Shown one piece after another: positions 45,508 to 56,084 of a DNA stretch of 64,000 bases. The DNA lies in the NCBI GenBank assembly GCA_963698905.1, contig CAVOSP010000008.1, positions 930,001 to 994,000 of the forward strand. The letters are read 5' to 3'. The notes beneath the pieces are model-generated. The model saw only the letters and a program-made list of their open reading frames with translations, was not told the DNA's origin and made no database searches. The first letter of the stretch is position 1. Every line of letters starts with the position of its first letter. The translations under genes were made by a program, and so were the position numbers. The stretch comes from Rubripirellula sp963698905 (lineage in GTDB: Bacteria > Planctomycetota > Planctomycetia > Pirellulales > Pirellulaceae).

Positions 45508-46527
45508 CCGCCGATCGCGTACATTGGACGGTCGGGCGGTCGGAACCCTTGGTCATCAATTCCATGCGCAGCCGCTTTTTGATCGACACACCGTGCGATC
45601 GCCGCCAACAGTTGTTCGTCGTCGGCCCCGCCCCGGATCAGCTCGCGCAGGGGTGTCTCGGTCTGCGCGAACAAACAGTTGCGAACGGCGCCATCGGCAG
45701 TGATTCGCAGCCGATTACACGCCTGACAGAACGGGGCTGTCACACTGCGAATGATCCCAACGCGACCACCCGCTACCGCAAAATCTTCGGCCGGTTGTGA
45801 GGGGTGAGGTCTGGAAAGTTCTGTCACATCACCAAAGTGGTCGCGAATGATGGAGAGCAGCTGATCACCGGAAAGCACCCGATCTCGCTGCCAAACGCGG
45901 TCGGTATCCAGCGGCATGAATTCGATGAATCGCAAGGTGACCTCACGCTGCAGCGCGAAATCGATCAATCGGATCACCTCGTTTTCCGTGATTCCCTGAA
46001 TCGCCAAGGCGTTCAATTTGACCGACTCGAATCCACACCGAATGGCCGCGTCAATTCCCTCGATCGTGTGAGCCAGACCATCGCGTCTGGCGATTCTGCG
46101 AAACGTTGCTTCGTCCAGCGTGTCCAGACTGATGTTCACTCGTTTCAAGCCGGCGTCACGAAGCGCGACCGCCTGATCGGCCAACAGCATCCCGTTGGTG
46201 GTCAGCGACAAATCATCGAGTCCGTCGATCGCGGCTAGCATGGCGATCAGTTTTGACAGTTCGCGTCGCACCAACGGCTCGCCCCCGGTGACGCGAATGT
46301 CACGGACGCCCGCCCGCGTGACCAACAGCCGAGCCAGCCGCTCGATTTCCTCGAAAGAAAGTAGCTGTTCACGGGCGACGAATTCGGCATCGACTCTCCG
46401 GCATGCAATAGAAACAACGGATGTTGCAACGATCCGTGACGCTCAACCGCACGCTCGTGTGCCGACGCCCAAATCGGTCCACCAACGGTAGCTGATCTCG
46501 GCTCGAACTGTGGTTGATCGTTGGCAT
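45504..46527 (-). CDS. moaA: GTP 3',8-cyclase MoaA, frame broken once
   Basis: About 340 residues. ATG 46527 starts a frame with VDRFGRRHTSVRLSVTDRCN and the radical-SAM cysteines CNIRCFYC. One extra base near 46392 then shifts the frame; dropping it gives PESDAEFVAREQLLSFEEIE and joins LLVTRAGVRDIRVTGGEP. The C-terminal CNRLRI and the last Gly-Gly of the family follow. The total length is a multiple of three plus one, which fits one inserted base. The enzyme starts molybdenum cofactor synthesis. It begins one base after the stop of the DUF1501 gene. Confidence 0.9.
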
Positions 46528-46528
46528 G

Positions 46529-47947
46529 TTACAGCAGTTTATCGATCAGCTGCCCATGCACGTCAGTCAGACGGAAGGGGCGACCGGCGTAGGTAAAGGT
46601 TAATCGCTCGTGATCGATTCCCAACAAATGCAGAATCGTGGCTTGGATATCATGGACGTGAATCGGATCCTCGGCGACATGAAATCCCAATTCGTCGGTC
46701 CGGCCAATCGTTTGTCCGGCACCGATGCCGCCTCCGGCCATCCACATTGTAAACGCTTGGGGATGATGATCACGCCCCATTTTTCGACCCAGCGCCTCGC
46801 TGGCCTCGACCATCGGGGTGCGGCCAAACTCGCCACCCCAGACGACTAAAGTCTCGTCCAACATGCCGCGCTGCTTCAAATCTTGCACCAGCGCCGCGGC
46901 TCCCTGATCAGTCGCCTTACATTGACCGCGAACACCTCCTTCGACGTCGCTATGGTGATCCCATCCCGAATGATAAATCTGGATGAAGCGGACGCCCCGT
47001 TCGGCCAAACGGCGGGCCAGCAAACAATTCTTGGCGAACGACCCTTGGTCATCCTTGCCAACGCCATACAAGTCCATGGTCGCCTGATTCTCACCGGAAA
47101 AATCCATCAACTCCGGTGCACGCGATTGCATGCGGTAGGCCATTTCATAAGCTTCGATTCGAGTCCTGATCGCTTCGACTCCTGTTTGCCGCTGCCGTCT
47201 CCGATTCAACTTACCGATCAGGTCGATTGTTTGTCGCTGAGTATCACGATCGATTCCGGGTGGATTGGCCACATTCAGAATCGGATCGCCAGCTGGCGCG
47301 AAACGGAACGCCTTGATGTTGTCCAGGCAGGAAACCGGCACTCCACATCGCCGCGCCACCCGACAGACCACCGCTGCTCTTGAGCACGACAAAATCGGGC
47401 AAGTCATTTGCATCGCTGCCGATTCCGTAGCTCAACCAAGAACCCATCGACGGGCGGCCAGGGATCGGACTACCGGTATTGACAAAAGATTTGTGCTGGC
47501 GCGTGGTTGAACTGATTGGTGTGTACACTTCGCAGTATCGCGATGTCATCGACGATCTTTGACAAGTGAGGCAACACGTCGGCGATCTCCGCGCCGCTGT
47601 CACCGTGCTTGCGAAACTGGAAACGTGGTGACAACACAGCCGCATCAGGCTGAATGAAAGCGTATCGTTGTCCGGCAATCACCGAAGCTGGAATTGACTT
47701 TGCCTTCCAGTTCCACCAGCTTGGGTTTGTAGTCAAACAAATCCAACTGGCTCGGTGCGCCGGCCATGAACAGATAAATCACTCGTTTGACGCGCGGCGA
47801 GTGATGATAGCCGCGCTCTGGAAACGCAGCAGCCGCGAGCTTCGCAATTGTGCCACTGGTCGCCAGCATCGAACCGAGCGCGACTTTGCCGAAACCAATT
47901 CCGCAATCGCGAAACAGTTGTCGTCGTGTCACATCTCGCAGGTTCAT
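46529..47947 (-). CDS. DUF1501 protein, three apparent frame breaks
   Basis: About 472 residues over four frame segments from ATG 47947. N-terminus MNLRDVTRRQLFRDCGIGFGKVAL is Tat-like; then RVIYLFMAGAPSQLDLFDYKP. Extra bases near 47699 (AAA for AA), 47497 (TTTT for TTT) and 47291 break it; removing them joins QFNHAPAQ to FVNTGSPIPGRPSMGSWLSYG and on to GDPILNVANPPG. The C-terminus GVRFIQIYHSGWDHHSDVEG and VVWGGEFGRTPMVE are the DUF1501 metal motifs. Two of three breaks lie in homopolymers. DUF1501 proteins are sulfatase-like secreted proteins of planctomycetes, usually next to a DUF1549/1553 gene, which is absent here. Confidence 0.82.
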
Positions 47948-48360
47948 CGTCGGCACTGGGCGTGAAGTCGAGCGATTTGGGGAGCGCAGGCAAAGACTCA
48001 GTCTGGGAAGCGAAGCAGACCACGCGCTGTCAAATCGCGCAGTTCCAAAAAAGAGCAAAAGAGCGTTCGGGGCATTGGGGCAAAACACCCCGAACGCAGA
48101 TGCGACATAGATTGCCGCACCGAACCTTAATTTAGCAAACTTCAGCGGTCCGCGGGCACGGTCGGATCAATATTCAAACCGCAAGTGTGGACATCCGCAA
48201 AGACCGGGCGGGTTTGCCAGCTTAGCTCAGGAAATCTCGAACCTGTCCACGGAATAGCGGGTCGGCTTGGGCGTTGAATGGACCGCTTAATCCGATCTAG
48301 TGTGCACACCGAACCATGAACGACACCCCATGAATCACCCTTTCAGCATGCAAACCCAAC
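47948..48360. other. Intergenic region with one perfect hairpin
   Basis: No gene is supported in this 413-base gap between the divergent DUF1501 and methyltransferase genes. It contains the stem GCGTTCGGGG / CCCCGAACGC at 48063-48072 and 48088-48097 around a 15-base loop. On the minus strand a T-rich stretch (TCTTTTGCTCTTTTTT) follows the stem. Confidence 0.6.
48063..48097 (-). terminator. Possible attenuator-like hairpin upstream of the DUF1501 gene
   Basis: The perfect ten-pair stem is followed on the minus strand by a T-rich tract, like a Rho-independent terminator, but lies about 115 bases before the DUF1501 start rather than after a gene. It may be a leader attenuator or simply end antisense transcription. 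Confidence 0.4.
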
Positions 48361-49233
48361 ATGGCAGAACAACAAACGATAAATCAGCTGATCAGCCGCC
48401 AAGCAACAAACCGACGTTGGCCGCAACGGGCCGACAAGTTCGATCTGTACCAACAATCAGTCCAAACACCCGACCACGAGGTTGAATTCTTTGAACAAGC
48501 GTTTCGCGATGCTTACCGACGAAAACCACTTGTCCCTGCGCGAAGATTTCTGTGGCACCTTTGCCGTCTGTTGCGATTGGGTCGCATCCAATCCCACGCC
48601 GGACCGCGATCGGAGTCGATCTATGCCGCGAGACCTTGCACTGGGGCCGCGAGCATAACCTGGCCAAATTGACGCAAGGCACAGCAGCAACGTGTACGGC
48701 TGATCGAACAAGACGTCCGAAAACGGAATCGTCCCCCGGTCGATATCTTGGCCGCGCAAAATTTTTCGTTTTGGATTTTCAAGACCCGCGAGGAAGTCGT
48801 TGACTACTTTCAAAATCGCCCGCTCCAACCTGAACCAACAGGGGATCATGGTCATGGACATGATGGGTGGCGGCGAATGCTACGAAGAAGATCTGGTCGA
48901 CAAACGAACCATCAAGAAAGGCAAGAAGGGATTCAAGTACCATTGGAAACAGCATTGCTTCAATCCGATCACAGCCGACGCCAGCTTTTCGATCAGCTTT
49001 CAAGTTTCCCGATGGCAGCAAACTGCAAGGATGCGTTCGTCAGTACGATTGGCGATTCTGGACGATTCCGGAAGTCCGCGAGATGCTAGGTGAGGCCGGG
49101 TTTCGCGAAAGTCATGTTTACTGGGAAATCGACGGACGAGGAGGAAGAGGATGACGAGCATAGTCAGTGGGAGCGCGGCGATGACGCATCGAGCGATCCG
49201 AGTTGGATCTGTTACATCGTGGCAATCAAATGA
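48361..49233 (+). pseudogene. Class I SAM-dependent methyltransferase, multiply frame-broken
   Basis: A single methyltransferase can be read by changing frame at least six times (near 48530, 48600, 48680, 48812, 49000 and 49120). In order: YQQSVQTPDHEVEFFEQAFRD; LREDFCGTFAVCCDWV (motif I region); IGVDLCRETLHWGREHNLA; DILAAQNFSFWIFKTREE; MVMDMMGGGECYEEDLVD; FKFPDGSKL; YDWRFWTIPEVREMLGEAGF; then TDEEEEDDEHSQWERG and the end SWICYIVAIK. Each block matches one family of planctomycete methyltransferases. The stop TGA overlaps the next ATG, so the gene was intact until recently. It may be a true pseudogene or a locally poor sequence. Confidence 0.7.
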
Positions 49234-51398
49234 GACAAAAACATTGGTGGCTGGTCTTGGGTTGCTGCGCAGCCATTGGCTACGTTGAATGTGTCGCTGC
49301 CGAGCCGAGTCCGCCGGCCGACAGCCGACTCGGCCAGCTGCGCGACTTGAACAGCTACTTTCCGTTCAAGCCGGTCCAGAACTCACAGCAGTGGACACTT
49401 CGTCAGTCTGAAATTCGACGTCGCATCCTGGTCTCGCAAGGTCTCTGGCCGTTGCCGATGAAAGCTCCGCTGAATGCGGTTGTCCACGGTCGAGTCGAGC
49501 GTGACGATTACGTCGTTGACCGCGTCTTCTTTGAATCATTTCCCGGTCACTACGTCACAGGCAGTCTGTATCGACCATCAACAGCAAACGGACCGCTGCC
49601 CGCGGTTTTGTCCCCGCACGGTCACTGGAAAGCAGGTCGATTCTACGACGCTGGCGATCAAGTGGTCCGGCAGGAGATCGAATCGGGTGCGGAGTCATCG
49701 GCGGTCGGCGGGCGTTATCCGATCCAAGCCCGCGCCGTCCAATTCGCGCGAATGGGCTGCATCGTCTTTGTCTATGACATGACCGGATACGCCGATTCGA
49801 TTCAATTGCCGCACGCATCGTCTCGACTGCAGCGACCCGATCGACCGAGCGATTGGGGGTTCACCAGTGTGCAAGCAGATTTGCGACTGCAGAACATGAT
49901 GGGCCTGCAAACATGGAACTCAATTCGCGCCATCGATTTTTTGCTGGAGCTAGAGGAAACTGATCCGACTCGCATCGGCGTGACCGGTGCCAGCGGCGGT
50001 GGAACTCAGTCCATGATCGTTGCGGCAATCGACAACCGCGTGGCCGCCGCGATGCCTTGCGTGATGGTCTCGACCGCCATGCAAGGTGGATGTGGATGTG
50101 AAAACGCGCCCTATTTGCGAATCGATCAAGGCAACGTCGATATCGCGGCCGCGATTGCTCCGCGACCGCTCGGACTGACCGCCGCGGATGATTGGACAGT
50201 CGAGCTACAGTCCAAAGGTTTCCCCGATTTGGTACGTCTGTATCGAATGCTTGATCATCCGGATCGGTTGACCGCTGTGTTTCACACGCAGTACAAACAC
50301 AACTACAACCAAGTCAATCGAATGGCGATGTACTCGTTCTTCAATCGCCACTTTGGTCTCGGTTTGGACCAGCCAATCCTCGAGCGTGACTACCAACCGC
50401 TGTCGATCGAAGAAGCGACGGTCTGGACCGGCCAAGACTCTAAACCGTCCGGCGATCAGGTCAGCGAGAGCCACGAAATTCAATTACTTGGCAAGATGAA
50501 CGCCGGCAGCCAGCGTCAGCTTGAGCAAGCGATTCCCGCGTCACCCAATCAGTTGGATCAATATCGCAAGATCGTCGGCGGAGCTTGGGAAACGATGATC
50601 GGCAGAAAACTGGACGACGTGGGCGAAGTGCGTTTCAGCGAACTTGCGCAGCGAGCGCTTGACCGCGTCAGGTTACAGTCCGGCCGCATCGATCATGTTG
50701 ACCGGCAAGAGCAATTGCCTGTGCTGCAAATCGAGCCCGCGGCCGAATCGCTGGGTACGGTGATTTGGGTCACCGATAAGGGAAAGGCGGCGATCTTGAC
50801 AAACGACCATTTGAGCGGGCCGGCTCGATCACTGGTCCAACAGGGATTCACGCTTGTGACCGCCGATTTGTTTGGTCAAGGCGACTTTTTGCCTGACGGC
50901 CAACCGCTGACTTCGCAACGGGTCCGATCGAGTGCCGATACGAATTTTTGGCAAAAGTTTTCCGGATACACGTACGGATACAACCATTCCCTCTTTGCGC
51001 TGCGAACCCATGATTTATTGACACTGATCAAGTACGCGAAGACCAGGCATCCGAAAATCCATCTGATTGGCTTGGGCCGAGTAGCGGGGCCGCTGGTGGC
51101 TGCTGCCAGCAGCCAGGCGAGCGGAGCGATCTCCAGCGTGATCGTCGACGCGCGGGGGTTTCGATTTGCATCGGTGGACCGCCGCGATGATCCAATGTTT
51201 GTTCCCGGATCGGTCAAATACCTGGACCTCGACGGACTGCTCTCGTTAACCGCGCCGGCGCGACTGACCGTTTTCGGAAATCTGGAATCGGAAATCGTTG
51301 ACCGGGTGTACCAAGCCAGCGGCGCAGCGAATCGACTGGAGTTCGTATCGGCCGCCGCGAGTGAATCGGATTTGATTCGCCGGCTATCGGATTTGTAA
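49230..51398 (+). CDS. Large secreted esterase, acetyl-xylan-esterase-like alpha/beta hydrolase
   Basis: A 722-residue exported protein with a signal peptide (MRQKHWWLVLGCCAAIGYVE). The N-terminal catalytic domain has FESFPGHYVTGSLYRP, the nucleophile in GVTGASGGGTQSMI (Ser near residue 257) and later a histidine in HNYNQ. It matches the large alpha/beta hydrolases of planctomycetes related to acetyl-xylan or glucuronoyl esterases. The C-terminal half repeats the hydrolase fold loosely (FTLVTADLFGQGDF, IHLIGLGRVAGPLV), perhaps an inactive second domain. The ATG at 49230 overlaps the TGA of the methyltransferase. Confidence 0.85.
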   Translation: MRQKHWWLVLGCCAAIGYVECVAAEPSPPADSRLGQLRDLNSYFPFKPVQNSQQWTLRQSEIRRRILVSQGLWPLPMKAPLNAVVHGRVERDDYVVDRVFFESFPGHYVTGSLYRPSTANGPLPAVLSPHGHWKAGRFYDAGDQVVRQEIESGAESSAVGGRYPIQARAVQFARMGCIVFVYDMTGYADSIQLPHASSRLQRPDRPSDWGFTSVQADLRLQNMMGLQTWNSIRAIDFLLELEETDPTRIGVTGASGGGTQSMIVAAIDNRVAAAMPCVMVSTAMQGGCGCENAPYLRIDQGNVDIAAAIAPRPLGLTAADDWTVELQSKGFPDLVRLYRMLDHPDRLTAVFHTQYKHNYNQVNRMAMYSFFNRHFGLGLDQPILERDYQPLSIEEATVWTGQDSKPSGDQVSESHEIQLLGKMNAGSQRQLEQAIPASPNQLDQYRKIVGGAWETMIGRKLDDVGEVRFSELAQRALDRVRLQSGRIDHVDRQEQLPVLQIEPAAESLGTVIWVTDKGKAAILTNDHLSGPARSLVQQGFTLVTADLFGQGDFLPDGQPLTSQRVRSSADTNFWQKFSGYTYGYNHSLFALRTHDLLTLIKYAKTRHPKIHLIGLGRVAGPLVAAASSQASGAISSVIVDARGFRFASVDRRDDPMFVPGSVKYLDLDGLLSLTAPARLTVFGNLESEIVDRVYQASGAANRLEFVSAAASESDLIRRLSDL

Positions 51399-51413
51399 AA
51401 CGAGTTATTTCCA

Positions 51414-52378
51414 GTGGCCGACGTCATCGACCCTCTTGAACTTCTGAGACCGAAACGCAAGATCAGCGGCTGTTCGGCCATTCTGCTTCCATTGGCCAGC
51501 AGCGACAGGGTCGACTGGCAAGGATTTGATTCGCACCTTGAGCTGACTTTTGACGTCGGATTGATTCCGGCGGTCAACATGGACACCGGCTATGCGAACT
51601 TGATCGATCCGCCCACGCGGGCCGAAGTATTGCGGCGTACCGAGAGCATTGCGGACGGTCGTCGGTTTGTCGCCGGCGTCTTTGTGGACGACTCCGACGG
51701 TGCGACCTTGAACCTGGACGCTTATCGGTCCGGTCTCGAACAAGTCCTAGCCCATGCGGGAACGCCGATCATTTTTCAATCGCACGGGCTGATCAACCAG
51801 GCTGATGATTCGATCGTCGCCGCCTACGAATCACTGGCCGCTTGTTGCCAGTCGCTGTTGTTTTTTGAGTTGTCAAAGGTATTTGCTCCACTGGGTAGGA
51901 TTTATTCCCTGGAACTGTTCGGTCGACTGATGTCGATTCCGTCGATCATCGGTGCCAAGCATTCTTCGCTACGACGTGATTTGGAATGGCAGCGATTGCA
52001 ACTTCGCAATCGCATTCGTCCCGAGTTCAAAATATTTACCGGCAACGATTTGGCGATCGACATGGTGATGTATGGCAGCGATTACTTGTTGGGGCTCAGC
52101 ACGTTTGCTCCGGACGCGTTTGCCAGGCGTGATCAGATGTGGCAGTCGGGCGATCCGAGGTTCTATCAGTTGAACGACTTGCTGCAGTACCTGGGCGCTT
52201 TCGCGTTTGCGCCCCGACCCCAGCCTACAAACATTCGGCCGCCATGTTTTTGAAACTGCGGGGTAAACTGGCAACCGACTTGACGCACCCAAGATCACCC
52301 TCTCGCCCCGCTTCCGATCTACCGGTGCTGCAGTCCATCGCGACTGACTTGGACCGCTTGCTGGCGGAGTCGTCCTGA
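51414..52378 (+). CDS. DapA-like aldolase family protein, frame broken once
   Basis: About 321 residues. A dihydrodipicolinate synthase/N-acetylneuraminate lyase-like barrel: ISGCSAILLPLASSDRVDWQ, PAVNMDTGY, QSHGLIN, and a lysine candidate in IIGAKHSSLRRD at the usual Schiff-base position. One base is missing near 52210; the other frame supplies the C-terminus PTPAYKHSAAMFLKLRGKL and SPSRPASDLPVLQSIA. Start is GTG 51414. The stop overlaps the next ATG (TGATG), so the two are translated together. Substrate unknown; perhaps a keto-acid or sugar acid. Confidence 0.8.
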
Positions 52379-53801
52379 TGGCGTATCGACGTGTAGCAAG
52401 CCTGAAATCGCCTGCCGATTTCGTCGCCTATCTGCGATCTTTGGCAGTCGAACTGCCAGTCGATTCGTCGGTCTCCAGCGGCCCGAATTCGCCGCTGTCG
52501 GCGCCGATCAAGCTTGCTGGCGCGACCATCGGCAATCGATTTTGTATTCTGCCGATGGAAGGTTGGGATGGAACCCGCGAGGGAAAACCGACTGATCTGA
52601 CCCGCCGCCGCTGGCGTAACTTTGGCGGCAGCGGCGCGAAATTGATCTGGGGCGGTGAAGCCGTCGCCGTGCGCCAAGATGGGCGCGCAACCCAAACCAG
52701 CTATTGATCAATGATGCCAATCTCACCGATTTGGAGTCGCTGCGAACTGAATTGGTCGACGTGCATGCGGATCGATTCGGTCGAGTCGACGACTTGCTGG
52801 TCGGCTTGCAACTGACCCATTCCGGACGATTCGCCAGACCGAACGATCAACATCGGCTGGAACCGCGGACGATCCAACGCAATCCGTCGCTGGATGCCAA
52901 ATTTGGAATCCAAGATGACTCGGCGATCCTGACCGATGATGAATTGCAACAACTGATCGACGACTTCATTGACGCGGCGGCGGCCGCCGACAAGGCGGGA
53001 TTCGCGTTTGTCGACATCAAGCATTGTCACGGTTACCTGGGACACGAATTGCTAAGCGGTTTTGACCGGTCGGGTCGCTTTGGCGGCAGCTTTGAAAACC
53101 GCACCCGATTTCTGCGCCAGATCGTCGCCGGGGTCCGCGCCGTCGCGCCGAATCTTGGGCTGGCCGTGCGCGTCAGCATCTTTGACTTCTTTCCATTTCG
53201 GCGTGGCCCTGATCACGTCGGCGAGGCTGATCCAATTGCTGATCCTCGGCTGATGTTTGGAGGCGACGGTACCGGTCTGGGAATCAATTTGGATGAACCA
53301 TCGGAGTTCATGACGCTGCTGGAGGAACTAGGCATCCAGTTGGTTTGCAGCACAGCAGGCAGCCCCTACTACAATCCCCACATCCAGCGTCCGGCCTACT
53401 TTCCGCCCAGCGACGGTTATCAACCACCCGAAGATCCCTTGGTCGGCGTGGCACGACAAATCCAGGCGACGGCCGATTTAAAAAAACGTCATCCGGGCCT
53501 GGTGTTTGTGGGATCGGGATATTCTTACTTGCAAGATTGGTTGCCGCACACCGCCCAAGCGGCGGTCCGCGGCGGCTGGGTGGATTCGATCGGGCTGGGG
53601 CGAATGGTGTTGTCGTATCCAGATTTGCCCGCCGACGTATTGTCGGGCAACAAAATGGTCCGCAACCGAATCTGCCGCACCTTCAGTGATTGCACCACCG
53701 CGCCGCGAAATGGCCTGGTCAGCGGCTGTTACCCGTTGGATCCGTTCTACAAGCAACGTCCCGAGCGAGACCTGCTGAAACAGCTAACCCAGGACTCGTA
53801 G
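52378..53801 (+). CDS. NADH:flavin oxidoreductase (Old Yellow Enzyme family), frame broken once
   Basis: About 474 residues with one missing base near 52690. The N-terminal frame has APIKLAGATIGNRFCILPMEGWDG; the second continues QLLINDAN, LVGLQLTHSGRFARPN with the substrate-binding His/Asn region, GFAFVDIKHCHGYLGHELLSG and the typical DRSGRFGGSFENRTRFL, then VFVGSGYSYLQDWL. These are OYE-like FMN enzymes acting on activated alkenes or nitro compounds. With the overlapping aldolase-like gene it may form a small catabolic operon; that is inference. Confidence 0.85.
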
Positions 53802-53818
53802 GTCGGATCTTGGCCAAT

Positions 53819-56026
53819 CTACGCGGTATCGCCCAAGTCAAGCCCCTTGCCGTAACGTCGCAGCACCTGCCGGCGTAACTCTTGAAGTCCTGCTGCCGCT
53901 AACTCAGGATCCTCGTCAATCATTTCCCGCGCCAAATCTCGGGCGGCGATCAGCAATTCGCGATCGCGAACCAGGTTGGCGATTCGCAGCGGCGGCAGAC
54001 CGCTCTGGCTGGGCCCCAACAGGTCACCCGGGCCGCGCATTCGGAAATCGGCTTCGGCCAACTCAAATCCATCGACGGTTTGCGCAAATATTCGCAGTCG
54101 TTCGTTCTCCTCCGGCGAACCCTCGCCGTCGGTAAAGACACAAACGTGGCCGGTATGAGATCCTCGCGACACCCGTCCGCGAAGTTGATGCAGTTGGGCC
54201 AGCCCAAATCGCTGAGCCCCCAAGATTGTCATCAGCGTGGCATTGGGAACATTGATTCCAACCTCGATGACGGTTGTGCTGACCAGCACCTGCAAGCGGC
54301 CGTTGGCAAAATCGTTCATCGTCGCTTGTTTGACTTCGCCAGTCATTCGCCCGTGCAGCAGGCCGACGCGGTAATTCGATAGTGCGCCATTGCACAAATT
54401 CTCGAAGACCTGCTCGACCGACGCGACGTCTTCGCGATCCTCGTCGCCATCGGTTGCCTCCGCCGCGACGCGCGGCGCGACCACGAACGCTTGACGCCCT
54501 TGGTCAAGTCGCGCGCCAACGAAACCCCACCAACGATCTTTCCAGCCGTCATCAGCCAGGTAAGTTTTGACCGCACCACGTCCAGCTGGTTTTTCTCGCA
54601 ACGTGCTTAAGTCAACGTCTCCAAACACCGTCATTGCCAGCGAGCGCGGAATCGGGGTTGCCGACATCACCAGGTAATGCGGATCGACGCCGCCACCGCG
54701 CAAGGCCAGCCGCTGCTGAACGCCAAACTTGTGCTGTTCATCGATCACGCACAGTCCCAGTCGATGGAACTCAATCTCTTTGTTCGCACCCGGATGCTTT
54801 TTGTTCGCTAGCCGATGCTGCTGGTTCGTTTGCGGATTTCCACTGTTCAGTACTGCGTGCGTTCCGACCAGCAAATCGACCTCCCCGGCTGAGACTTGCC
54901 GGCGAACTTCGCGGCGCTGTTTCGGTGTCAACGATCCGCACAACAATCCGATTCGCACTCGGCTGCCGGTCAACATCTCGGTCAAAGTCTGAAAATGCTG
55001 TCGCGCCAGGATCTCGGTCGGGGCCATCAGCACGGCCTGGTGGCCTTTTGCCACCGCCAGCATCATTGCGTAAACAGCGACCACGGTTTTGCCGCTGCCG
55101 ACATCACCCTGCAGCAATCGATTCATGGGAAACTGGCGCGCCATGTCTTGTCGAACCTCGCCGATTGCCCGTTGCTGATCGCCGGTCAACTCGAATGGAA
55201 ATCGATTGACAATTCGAGCGTCGATCAGTGCCGAAGATTCAAGCGGCGGGGCCAGCAAATCGGTGGTTAATTTGCGACGACGCATCGCCAATGCCAACTG
55301 CATCACCAGTAATTCTTGGAATACCAGCCGCAACCTGGCGGCTTGCAGCGAATCGGCGTCTGCGGGTTGATGCAGCCAGCGAATCGCCGCTTGGATCTCC
55401 AACAAAGCGCCCGCGATCGGGAATTTCCGATCGCGCAACAAGTCACCGCTGCGGCGCCGCAAAGACTCGGGCATCACCTCGATCAATTCTCTGGCAAGCT
55501 GATTCGAGACATCTCGGGCCAGCCGCCGCAAATCCGATTGTTTCACCCCTTCGGTTAACGGATAGACAGGCAGGATTCGCGGCTGCGGCAAATCCTCTCG
55601 TTCGTCCAGCATCGTTAGTTGGGGATGAACAAACTCCATCCGTAAGCCATTGAGCTTGGCGGTACCGGAAATCATCACCCGGCGGCCACAAGTCAGTTGT
55701 TGAGCGCGAAAGGGTTGATTGAAGAACAGGATCCGGACCGCGCCGGTTTCGTTTTCGACGATCGCGCCAAAAACGGACTTGCCGGGCGTGCGCGAGACAA
55801 TTTCGGCGTCCGTGATTGTTCCGACTAAGGATGCCTCCTGACCCTCTTTCAATTGTTCAATCGCTACCGAAGGTGCCGGGAATTCGTAGTCGCGGGGGAA
55901 CAAGAACAGTACGTCTTGGGCAGTCCGCAGCCCCAATCGCGCCAAGCGACGTGCTTGCGAGATCCGCATTCCAGGCAAGGATTGCAGCGGCGTGCTGAGT
56001 TCGATCGTCGAAATCTGATTCGGCAT
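53819..56026 (-). CDS. recG: ATP-dependent DNA helicase RecG
   Basis: A 735-residue helicase that reverses stalled forks. The N-terminal wedge domain (GMRISQARRLARLGLRTAQD, residues 18-200) is followed by the helicase core: Walker A GDVGSGKT near residue 309, DEQHKFGV near 428, VMSATPIPRSLAMTVFGD, and QLRGRVSRGSHTG. Between motif Ia and motif II is a short lineage-specific insertion (NSGNPQTNQQHRLANKKHPG). The length is normal for the family. Confidence 0.95.
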   Translation of the reverse strand: MPNQISTIELSTPLQSLPGMRISQARRLARLGLRTAQDVLFLFPRDYEFPAPSVAIEQLKEGQEASLVGTITDAEIVSRTPGKSVFGAIVENETGAVRILFFNQPFRAQQLTCGRRVMISGTAKLNGLRMEFVHPQLTMLDEREDLPQPRILPVYPLTEGVKQSDLRRLARDVSNQLARELIEVMPESLRRRSGDLLRDRKFPIAGALLEIQAAIRWLHQPADADSLQAARLRLVFQELLVMQLALAMRRRKLTTDLLAPPLESSALIDARIVNRFPFELTGDQQRAIGEVRQDMARQFPMNRLLQGDVGSGKTVVAVYAMMLAVAKGHQAVLMAPTEILARQHFQTLTEMLTGSRVRIGLLCGSLTPKQRREVRRQVSAGEVDLLVGTHAVLNSGNPQTNQQHRLANKKHPGANKEIEFHRLGLCVIDEQHKFGVQQRLALRGGGVDPHYLVMSATPIPRSLAMTVFGDVDLSTLREKPAGRGAVKTYLADDGWKDRWWGFVGARLDQGRQAFVVAPRVAAEATDGDEDREDVASVEQVFENLCNGALSNYRVGLLHGRMTGEVKQATMNDFANGRLQVLVSTTVIEVGINVPNATLMTILGAQRFGLAQLHQLRGRVSRGSHTGHVCVFTDGEGSPEENERLRIFAQTVDGFELAEADFRMRGPGDLLGPSQSGLPPLRIANLVRDRELLIAARDLAREMIDEDPELAAAGLQELRRQVLRRYGKGLDLGDTA

Positions 56027-56084
56027 GGATGCATTCTAATGTGGGTCAATTTCAGCGGCAGGCACCATTTCAGCGACAGGCACT

